From: Lentisphaerota bacterium
Lineage (GTDB): Bacteria; Verrucomicrobiota; Kiritimatiellia; JAAZAB01
Reading direction: 5' to 3'
NCBI GenBank assembly: GCA_016182435.1
Contig: JACPGN010000139.1
Span: forward strand, 1 to 7,235
Length of the DNA: 7,235 nucleotides
The stretch's first letter is position 1. The number at the start of each line of letters is the position of its first letter. Below, piece after piece: positions 1 through 4,953 of the stretch. The translations under genes were made by a program, and so were the position numbers. The notes under the pieces were generated by a model. It saw only the letters and a list, made by a program, of their open reading frames with translations. It ran no database searches and was not told the origin of the DNA.

Positions 1-1
1 G

Positions 2-670
2 CCGGATCTGAAGGGCGCCATCGCCCGGGCCCAGAAGTTCGGCGGCGACGTGGTTATCGAGCAATACGTGGAAGGCGTGGATCACCGCCTGATTTTTGTG
101 GATGGGCTTTTTGTGGCGGCGATCCGGCGTGAACCGGCTTCGATTGTCGGCAACGGCGCCAGTTCAATCCGGGCCTTGATCCTGCGCAAGAATGCGCGCG
201 CGCTCAACAGCGAGAATGGCAACCGGATCCCGCTGGACGCCGAAACGCGGCGGAACCTGGCGGCCTTCGGCCTGGGGTATGGCAGTGTTCCGCGCAAAGG
301 CCATACGGTCCAGGTGCGCCTGACCTCAAATTATCACACGGGCGGGGTCGTCACCGAAATAACTTCCAGCGTGAGCGCCGAGCTTGTCCGCACCGCGCAG
401 AAAATTGCGCGCCTGTTTGATATCCCGGTCCTGGGCGTTGATTTTCTGGTCAATCCGCAAACCCTCCGCCATTGGGTGATCGAACTCAGTCCCGACCTGG
501 CGATTTCGCCGCCGGAAGGCAAAAAAGTGGCGCAGCATTTCCTCGACTATCTGTTCCCGGAAACGCGCGCTGGCGTTGGAAGAGCGCCGCCGGCTCGGGC
601 GGCAAAGCGAAGACCAAAAGAAAAATCGCTGCGGGGTAAGCTACGCAAGGTTCGCCGGGGCAGAAGGTGA
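2..670 (+). CDS. ATP-grasp ligase, cyanophycin-synthetase-like (C-terminal part)
   Basis: The frame is open from the left edge, so the N-terminus is missing; a GTG at 50 is internal to the domain and unlikely to be the start. The visible 222 residues match the second half of the ATP-grasp fold of cyanophycin synthetase and N-acetylglutaminylglutamine synthetase: IEQYVEGVDHRLIFVDG followed by AAIRREPASIVGNG (ATP-binding strands), then a YHTGGVVTEIT strand, GVDFLV with Asp147, and a final IELSPDLAI strand. Such enzymes join an amino acid to a carboxylate through an acyl phosphate, using ATP in the cytoplasm. The Mur-ligase domain of true cyanophycin synthetase is absent, since the protein ends just after the ATP-grasp domain. 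Two oddities stand out: the usual E-x-N metal motif reads E161-L-S163, and the last 24 residues contain 14 Lys or Arg. The family is fairly sure; the substrate is unknown. Confidence 0.85.
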   Translation, partial: PDLKGAIARAQKFGGDVVIEQYVEGVDHRLIFVDGLFVAAIRREPASIVGNGASSIRALILRKNARALNSENGNRIPLDAETRRNLAAFGLGYGSVPRKGHTVQVRLTSNYHTGGVVTEITSSVSAELVRTAQKIARLFDIPVLGVDFLVNPQTLRHWVIELSPDLAISPPEGKKVAQHFLDYLFPETRAGVGRAPPARAAKRRPKEKSLRGKLRKVRRGRR

Positions 671-772
671 TTATGCTTGACTTTTTACTGATCTGCTTTC
701 AGGCGGGCCTTGCAGCGCATGGACGAGCCAGCTCAGCGGGACCCCGCTATGGGTTGGGCGAGAGCGCTGCGT

Positions 773-896
773 TTGTCATTCCCGATCTAATCGGGAATCC
801 AGGATTAGAACGAATCATGTCTACTCTGGATTCCCGCCTGTCCAGCCTTCGCAGCCAAAGGCTTTGCTACGGCGGAGTAGGCCGCGGGAATGACAA
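773..896. repeat. REP-like palindromic element with nested inverted repeats
   Basis: The ends are a perfect 12-bp inverted repeat: TTGTCATTCCCG at 773-784 and CGGGAATGACAA at 885-896. Inside, CGGGAATCCAG at 792-802 pairs with CTGGATTCCCG at 826-836 (11 bp, perfect). The left end also forms its own hairpin, ATTCCCGAT (778-786) and ATCGGGAAT (790-798), around a CTA loop. The core resembles the ATTCCC-spacer-GGGAAT style of neisserial dRS3, with a 9-base spacer here. Such elements are normally non-autonomous and present in many genomic copies; copy number cannot be seen from this window. Confidence 0.75.
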
Positions 897-916
897 GCAA
901 AAGGCAACACCCGGAC

Positions 917-937
917 GGACCGCTCGGCGAGCGGTCC
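917..937. repeat. Perfect 9-bp hairpin
   Basis: GGACCGCTC (917-925) and GAGCGGTCC (929-937) form a perfect stem around the loop GGC. No T-tract follows, so it is a poor intrinsic terminator. It sits 20 bp downstream of the palindromic element and is probably another copy of a dispersed small repeat. Confidence 0.6.
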
Positions 938-1021
938 CTACCTGAACCGCAGACGGCAGGCTCAGCCATGGTTTAAATGGAACGATCTTAATAATGACGG
1001 CAGTCTTGTTTGGCGAAAAAA

Positions 1022-1792
1022 ATGGCGAAGCACTTCAAGGTAATTGGCTGCAATGTGCTGCGGCGCGAGATTTTTGCCTGCGCCGCCCGGTCGCCGCACC
1101 TGCTGGAGGTAGTAATGTTGCCCCAAGGATTGCATGACCAGCCCGAGCGGCTGCGCCAGGCGCTGCAGAGCGCGATTGATGAGCCGCAGGTGGTTCAGCC
1201 CTGCGGGCGCGCTCGCAGCCCTCAGGTGCCGGCCGACCGTCCCTACGACGCGATTCTGCTGGGCTATGCCCTGTGCTGTAACGGCGCGGCGGGGCTGGCG
1301 GCCCGGCAGTGCCCCGTGGTCATTCCGCGCGCGCATGACTGCCTGACTCTTCTGCTGGGCGCGCGCGAGCGCTACCAGGAATATTTTGACCGCCACCCGG
1401 GCACCTACTGGTACAGCAGCGGCTGGATCGAAACATGCCTAATGCCGGGCAAGGCCCGCTATGAGGAAACAAAAGCGCATTACGCCGCGCAATATGGCGA
1501 AGACAATGCCCAATACCTGATGGAAGTTCAGGAAGAATGGTACCGGAATTACTCCCGCGCCGTCTATATTGGCTGGGAATTTCCCAACCAGGCCGAGGAC
1601 AAGACTTTTACCCAGCGCTGTGCCGCGGAATTAAAGTGGAAATACGATGAGCTGGCGGGCGATCCCGGAATGCTCCAGCGTCTGCTGAATGGCGAATGGC
1701 GCCCCGCTGAGTTCCTGGTGCTCCAGCCGGGTGAACAGTCGCTGGCCGATCCGACCGGCCCATTGATCCTGAAAGCCGGCGGAAATGATTAA
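1022..1792 (+). CDS. DUF1638 domain protein
   Basis: This 256-residue protein matches the DUF1638 family along its length. It opens with KVIGCNVLRREIFAC, continues with LHDQPERLRQALQ, then YDAILLGYALCCNGAAGL (residues 75-92), IPRAHDCLTLLLG (101-113), and GTYWYSSGWIE (127-137). Conserved-looking cysteines are Cys10, Cys20, Cys85/Cys86 and Cys107, with His105 beside the last, which would suit metal or cofactor binding. The biochemical role is unknown. From memory, family members in anaerobes and methanogens often sit near corrinoid-dependent methyltransferase genes; none is visible here. I chose ATG 1022 because the protein then starts just before the conserved KVIGC; a TTG at 1010 in frame would add four residues. 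No clear Shine-Dalgarno sequence precedes either. The gene stands alone between two repeat-rich spacers. Confidence 0.85.
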   Translation: MAKHFKVIGCNVLRREIFACAARSPHLLEVVMLPQGLHDQPERLRQALQSAIDEPQVVQPCGRARSPQVPADRPYDAILLGYALCCNGAAGLAARQCPVVIPRAHDCLTLLLGARERYQEYFDRHPGTYWYSSGWIETCLMPGKARYEETKAHYAAQYGEDNAQYLMEVQEEWYRNYSRAVYIGWEFPNQAEDKTFTQRCAAELKWKYDELAGDPGMLQRLLNGEWRPAEFLVLQPGEQSLADPTGPLILKAGGND

Positions 1793-1809
1793 AGAGACGG
1801 ACGGCAATC

Positions 1810-1975
1810 GCTCAGAACGTGTGAAAAAATTGTGGACGACGTGGAAGTCGTCCCTCCATTGGTGAAATCAAGCCGTCCCGACCGGAATGGGACGGGATGG
1901 AGGGTCGGGTTTCACCCTGGCCGAGCTCGGGCAGGCCCCGACCGTCTGGGTTCAATTTTTTCACAGCTTCTCAGC
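1810..1975. mobile_element. MITE-like element with 23-bp terminal inverted repeats
   Basis: Positions 1810-1832 match the reverse complement of 1953-1975 at 20 of 23 bases; the inner 13 bp, TGTGAAAAAATTG (1820-1832) and CAATTTTTTCACA (1953-1965), are perfect. Within the 166-bp unit are further stems: 1834-1840/1847-1853, 1852-1859/1897-1904, 1861-1867/1910-1916, 1873-1879/1889-1895 and 1903-1909/1937-1943. Several of these are mutually exclusive. It has no coding capacity beyond a frame that merely reads the repeats. No target-site duplication is evident, so mobility is inferred from structure only. It fills most of the 256-bp gap 1793-2048; the remainder (1976-2048) shows only a CTACGTAG palindrome at 1999-2006 and presumably the leader of the next gene. 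Confidence 0.55.
1915..1936. repeat. 22-bp dispersed direct repeat, copy 1
   Basis: This 22-bp segment, with the palindromic core CCGAGCTCGG, recurs identically and in the same orientation at 4824-4845. It lies inside the MITE-like element. Identity starts and stops abruptly at both edges. Confidence 0.75.
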
Positions 1976-2048
1976 CATCTGGTGGTAAAATGGCGCGACT
2001 ACGTAGCTGAGGCCATTTGGATCGCCGACCCATTACAACGGGCACAGC

Positions 2049-2468
2049 ATGATTCCAGACCTGCAATTCAGTGTGATGTGCGATGATGTCCGCCAGGAAA
2101 CGAATGGGAAATTCATCCTGATCGGACTATTCGATGTCATCACGGCCAAGCAGTTTCCGCTGGCCTTTCCGCGCATCTGTGTAGTAACGCGCTGGTGCGG
2201 CGGCGAGGGAACCTTCCAGCAGATGACCCGCTTGCTGCAGCCGGACCAGTCCACGGTGCTGGTGCAAGGGCAGACGATTCCCGTTCGGCTGCAAAACGAG
2301 GAAGCCACGGCCACCAATATCGAAGTGTTCATTAATACCCAGTTCAAACAGCCGGGCACCTGCTGGATAGAAATCATGCTGGAGGGCGATTTGAAATTGC
2401 GCTATCCCCTGCGCATTGCGCAGATCAGCTCAGGACCCCCTGCCGGTCAACCACCCAAAACGAGTTGA
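2049..2468 (+). CDS. Small uncharacterised protein, DUF6941-like
   Basis: The 139-residue product begins MIPDLQFSVMCDDVRQETNG and continues KFILIGLFDVI, then PLAFPRICVVTRWCGGEG, VLVQGQTIPVRL, TNIEVFINTQFKQPG and CWIEIMLEGDLKLRYPLRI. The CDDVR-x(5)-GK-x(3)-IG signature near the start is what I recall for DUF6941, a family of small, mostly beta-strand cytoplasmic proteins without known activity. There is no signal peptide or membrane segment; the last dozen residues are Pro- and Gly-rich and probably disordered. ATG 2049 places the signature at residues 9-27, which fits. The Shine-Dalgarno is weak. The stop overlaps an in-frame TTG of the next gene, and the gap to that gene's likely ATG is only 8 bp, so the two are probably co-transcribed. 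Confidence 0.7.
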   Translation: MIPDLQFSVMCDDVRQETNGKFILIGLFDVITAKQFPLAFPRICVVTRWCGGEGTFQQMTRLLQPDQSTVLVQGQTIPVRLQNEEATATNIEVFINTQFKQPGTCWIEIMLEGDLKLRYPLRIAQISSGPPAGQPPKTS

Positions 2469-2476
2469 GAAATTAC

Positions 2477-3619
2477 ATGCGTTCAATAGTTGCGCTGGCT
2501 GAGTGTCCGGATTATCGTCCTGCCACCGTGCAAGCGGCTATGGCGAAACTGCTGGCTGACCTGGGCGGGCTCGCCAACCTGGTCCGGCCCGGGCAGAGGG
2601 TTCTGCTGAAGCCGAATTTATTGACGGCCCGCGCGCCGGACCAGGCCGTAACCACGCATCCGGAAGTAGTGCGCGCCCTGATCCGGATGGTTAAGGCATT
2701 GGGCGCGCGCGCACAAGTGGCCGACAGTCCCACAAGCTCCATTCAAACCGAGCGCGTCTGGGAAAAGACGGGATTCAAGGCGATGTGCGCCGAAGAGGCG
2801 GTTGAGCTGGTCAACCTGGAAAAATCCGGCTCGGTCCAGTTCAACCGGGAGGGAATCAGCTACAGCGTGGCCAAGCCCGTGCTGGATGCGGCGCTCCTGA
2901 TCAATGTGCCTAAATTCAAAACCCATATTCTGACCACGGTGACCAATGCGGTTAAAAACATTTTCGGCGCCGTGCCCGGTTTTCAAAAGACCATGTTGCA
3001 CAAGCATTATCCCACCCAGGGAGAGTTCAGCGCCTTCCTGGCCACAGTGTATCTGAGAGTCAAACCCGGACTCTCCATCAGTGACGCGGTGGTGGCCATG
3101 GAAGGAGATGGACCATCCGCCGGAGAGGCCAGGCCCCTGGGATTCCTGGCCGGCTCGACCGATGGCGTGGCCTTAGATGCCGCTCTGTGCCGGCTATTGA
3201 AAATTCCGCTCGAAAAAGTTCCGTATCTCGGAGAGCTGCAGCGCGCCGGCGTTGGTCCAAGCGATTGGAATCAAATCGAGATCGTCGGGAATGTCCCCTT
3301 GCCGTTGGCCGGGGCGCCGTTCCGTCTGCCGAGCCTGAGCGGTCTGGGGAATTGGATCCCGCGCTGGCTGGTCCAGGTATTGGCGCCCTACGTATGGATT
3401 CGGCCGTCGTTTTCCACGCGCTGCGTGCAGTGCGGTATGTGCGTCAAGTCCTGTCCGGTTCAAGCCTTGAGCTTGCCCAAAGGGGCCAGGGTGCCGGTCC
3501 TTAATCCGGCGATCTGCATCGGCTGTTGCTGTTGTCACGAGGTCTGCCCGGAGCGGGCCGTGGAGATGAAGCAGAGTTTTCTGTTGAACTTGCGCGGCCG
3601 GGGGAAATTGCCGGCGTGA
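2477..3619 (+). CDS. DUF362 protein with C-terminal 2x[4Fe-4S] ferredoxin domain
   Basis: This 380-residue protein has an N-terminal DUF362 domain (about residues 1-275): RVLLKPNLLT (41-50), TTHPEVVRALI (59-69), GARAQVADSP (76-85), LINVPKFKTHILT (141-153), VKNIFGAVPG (159-168) and ISDAVVAMEGDGP (201-213). It is followed by a bacterial ferredoxin domain with two CxxCxxCxxxCP motifs: Cys316, 319, 322 and 326, then Cys347, 350, 353 and 357. A redox or electron-transfer role is likely, but the reaction is unknown for this family. No signal peptide is evident. The second motif contains four consecutive cysteines (350-353), two beyond the standard ligands. ATG 2477 is preferred because family members begin with a VALAECPDY-like strand; a TTG at 2465 would overlap the previous stop. 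Its own TGA is embedded in the next gene's GTGA start, which points to a shared operon. Confidence 0.94.
   Translation: MRSIVALAECPDYRPATVQAAMAKLLADLGGLANLVRPGQRVLLKPNLLTARAPDQAVTTHPEVVRALIRMVKALGARAQVADSPTSSIQTERVWEKTGFKAMCAEEAVELVNLEKSGSVQFNREGISYSVAKPVLDAALLINVPKFKTHILTTVTNAVKNIFGAVPGFQKTMLHKHYPTQGEFSAFLATVYLRVKPGLSISDAVVAMEGDGPSAGEARPLGFLAGSTDGVALDAALCRLLKIPLEKVPYLGELQRAGVGPSDWNQIEIVGNVPLPLAGAPFRLPSLSGLGNWIPRWLVQVLAPYVWIRPSFSTRCVQCGMCVKSCPVQALSLPKGARVPVLNPAICIGCCCCHEVCPERAVEMKQSFLLNLRGRGKLPA
3600..3606 (+). promoter_or_regulatory. Shine-Dalgarno and GTGA stop-start overlap for the acyltransferase
   Basis: GGGGGAA lies 9 bases before GTG 3616, and the GTG shares bases with the TGA (3617-3619) of the DUF362 gene. 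This arrangement supports GTG 3616 as the real start and suggests translational coupling. Other in-frame candidates are TTG 3526, deep inside the DUF362 ferredoxin region, and ATG 3655, which would remove the KHVLEYLAMR segment common at the start of this family. Confidence 0.6.
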
Positions 3620-4953
3620 GTCATTCCCCCAAACATGTCCTGGAGTATCTCGCCATGCGCTCGGCCGCCGGCTTGATTCAGCGCCTGAGCTACCGCGCGG
3701 CCCTGGGGTTGGGGTGGGGGATCGCGGCGCTCAGCTTTTACGTCTTGCGCTATCGCGCGGCCTTGGCCGCAGAGCGGATCCGCGAAGTCTTTGGCGCGCA
3801 GTATTCCAGGCGCACGGTCGAGCGCATCGCCTGGCGGGCTTGGCGTAATTTTTGTTTTACGGTGGTGGAAATGGCGCGGATTCCGGTAAGCTCGCCGGAT
3901 TGGGTTCGTTCCATAGTGGATGACAATGATTCAATCCGCAAAATCACGGCGCACACCCAGAATGGCCGCGGCGCCATTATTGCCGTGGCCCATCTGGGCT
4001 CGTGGGAACTCGCCGCCCTGGCCAGCCAAGCCTATGGACTGCGCCTGTTCAGCGTGGCCGCGGATCAGAAAAATCCGCTGGTGAATGAGTTTATCAACCG
4101 GATGCGCGGGGGAACGGGGTTCGAGACGCTCTCGCGCAGTTCGGGCGTGCTGAAGAGCATCATCAGCAGGATCCGTGAGGGCAAGGTCATGGCGATCCTG
4201 CCCGACGTGCGTTCGCGCACGCCGGGGGTGGCCATACGGTTCCTGGGCAAAACCGCCAACATTGCCGGCGGCATGGGACTGATTGCGAAAATGACTGGCG
4301 TGCCGGTGTTCCCTTGTGTAATCACCCGGCAAGGCTGGATGCACCATCGCTACCGGGTCATGGACCCGGTCTGGCCGGATGAGCGCCTGGAAAAAACCGA
4401 GGACTGGCGGCGGATTACCCAGGCCGTGTTTGATGTCTTCGATCGCGCTATCCGCGCGCAGCCCGAGCAGTGGTTCTGGTTCAATAAACGCTGGATCCTG
4501 GATCCGCTGGCGCCGGCGGAGGATGGCGGACCCCGCGCAACGCGGGGCAAGCGCCAGATTTATCCCGCTCCGAGCGGGATGACGGACGACGGAGCAGAAA
4601 AGCAAACATCGAACATTCAACATCCAACGTCCAACGCCGAATGGAATACGCCGGAAAACGGCCTGCCCGCGGACTTGTCCGCCGACTTGTCCTCCGTAGC
4701 TTTAGCGAAGGGGGAAGCTTCAGCGAAGGAGAAAGCCTTGGCAAAGACGGGACGACAGACGGCAAGCGACGGCAAAAGTAGCCGCAAAAAGGCGCAAAAA
4801 TCACAAATATTTACATTGTGTTTCCCTGGCCGAGCTCGGGCAGGCTTGTGCATTTTTGTGGCAACAATAGTTTTGAAACTGGCTCACTATGCCCACAAAA
4901 TCAAAATCTCTGCGCCGGACGCTCTCCGGCTTGATCCGACAGGTCTGGAGTGA
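3616..4953 (+). CDS. LpxL/HtrB-family lipid acyltransferase with repeat-derived C-terminal extension
   Basis: Residues 1-298 match the lipid A acyltransferase family. KHVLEYLAMR leads into a hydrophobic N-terminal segment (about 18-45) that should anchor the enzyme at the inner membrane. The catalytic H-x4-E motif is AHLGSWE (His126, Glu131). NPLVNEFINRMRGG (153-166) and ILPDVRSRTPGVAIRFLGKTA (Asp197) follow, and EQWFWFNKRWILDP (284-297) is the usual family ending. Such enzymes transfer a fatty acyl chain to a lipid A precursor or related lysolipid; the exact acceptor here is unknown. The remaining 147 residues, from about 4514, are not family-like and are translated from hairpins, a heptad repeat and 12- and 18-bp repeats (for example TSNIQHPTSNAEWN). 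The frame ends 65 bp inside araD. The gene probably lost its original stop to repeat insertion, or the extension may be non-functional sequence. Confidence 0.87.
   Translation: MSHSPKHVLEYLAMRSAAGLIQRLSYRAALGLGWGIAALSFYVLRYRAALAAERIREVFGAQYSRRTVERIAWRAWRNFCFTVVEMARIPVSSPDWVRSIVDDNDSIRKITAHTQNGRGAIIAVAHLGSWELAALASQAYGLRLFSVAADQKNPLVNEFINRMRGGTGFETLSRSSGVLKSIISRIREGKVMAILPDVRSRTPGVAIRFLGKTANIAGGMGLIAKMTGVPVFPCVITRQGWMHHRYRVMDPVWPDERLEKTEDWRRITQAVFDVFDRAIRAQPEQWFWFNKRWILDPLAPAEDGGPRATRGKRQIYPAPSGMTDDGAEKQTSNIQHPTSNAEWNTPENGLPADLSADLSSVALAKGEASAKEKALAKTGRQTASDGKSSRKKAQKSQIFTLCFPGRARAGLCIFVATIVLKLAHYAHKIKISAPDALRLDPTGLE
4531..4580. repeat. Two adjacent perfect hairpins
   Basis: CCCCGCG (4531-4537) pairs with CGCGGGG (4541-4547) around CAA. 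ATCCCGCT (4562-4569) pairs with AGCGGGAT (4573-4580) around CCG. The second hairpin is followed by GACGG, so its right arm reads GCGGGATGACGG, close to the GCGGGAATGACA end of the element at 773-896, which suggests the same REP-like family. No T-tract follows. They begin about 15 bp after the conserved end of the acyltransferase domain and may once have lain between genes. Confidence 0.65.
4610..4644. repeat. Degenerate heptad tandem repeat
   Basis: Five consecutive 7-base units are visible: CGAACAT, TCAACAT, CCAACGT, CCAACGC and CGAATGG. Because 7 is not a multiple of 3, the repeat shifts codon phase each unit, giving TSNIQHPTSNAE in the acyltransferase frame. From memory, this heptad style is frequent between genes in Verrucomicrobiota-like genomes. 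Confidence 0.75.
4672..4695. repeat. 12-bp tandem duplication
   Basis: GACTTGTCCGCC (4672-4683) is followed directly by GACTTGTCCTCC (4684-4695), 11 of 12 identical. In the acyltransferase frame this gives the doubled peptide ADLSADLSS. Confidence 0.7.
4696..4749. repeat. Three imperfect 18-bp tandem units
   Basis: The units start at 4696, 4714 and 4732: GTAGCTTTAGCGAAGGGG, GAAGCTTCAGCGAAGGAG and AAAGCCTTGGCAAAGACG. The first two are closely similar and the third is more diverged. The words CCGTAGC and AAAGCCTT-GGC also occur on the opposite strand inside the element at 773-896, so the two loci probably carry related repeats in opposite orientation. Confidence 0.65.
4824..4845. repeat. 22-bp dispersed direct repeat, copy 2
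   Basis: It is identical to 1915-1936 over exactly 22 bp, with the core CCGAGCTCGG. Here it lies without the terminal inverted repeats that surround copy 1, so it may be an independent unit or a remnant. It falls inside the acyltransferase reading-frame extension and 44 bp before araD. Confidence 0.75.

Larger units (their letters stand above)
671..1021. other. Gene-free, repeat-bearing spacer
   Basis: This 350-bp stretch has no convincing gene. An open frame from 667 to 945 exists, but it only reads through the palindromic element and hairpin described separately, giving low-complexity peptide such as VIPDLIGNPG, which is typical of translated repeats. The remainder (671-770 and 938-1021) shows no recognisable RNA gene, and I could not pick out a convincing promoter. 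A promoter for the downstream DUF1638 gene would have to lie near 940-1015. Confidence 0.6.

Noticed and set aside
917..937. Intrinsic terminator
   Set aside because: The stem is strong but no T-tract follows on either strand, so it is recorded as a repeat hairpin instead.
667..945. 92-codon + strand open frame after the ATP-grasp gene
   Set aside because: It is mostly translation of the palindromic element and hairpin, with no family resemblance and no ribosome binding site.
962..1396. 144-codon - strand open frame
   Set aside because: It is antisense to the DUF1638 gene and shows no recognisable domain.
1976..2048. dif-like or attC-like recombination site near the TGGTGGTAAAATGGCG segment
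   Set aside because: No matching paired arms or integrase gene were found; only weak short repeats are present.
1832..2086. 84-codon + strand open frame before the DUF6941-like gene
   Set aside because: It reads through the MITE-like element and then overlaps the real gene in another frame; no conserved features.
3931..4623. 230-codon - strand open frame
   Set aside because: It is the antisense shadow of the acyltransferase in GC-rich DNA; the + strand frame carries all the family motifs.
4672..4749. CRISPR-like array
   Set aside because: The units are contiguous 12- and 18-bp imperfect tandems without unique spacers, and no cas gene is present.
4802..4820. Possible CRP-like or other operator (CACAA ... 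TTGTG) upstream of araD
   Set aside because: Only five base pairs per arm match and the centre is not symmetric; there is no regulator gene in view to support it.
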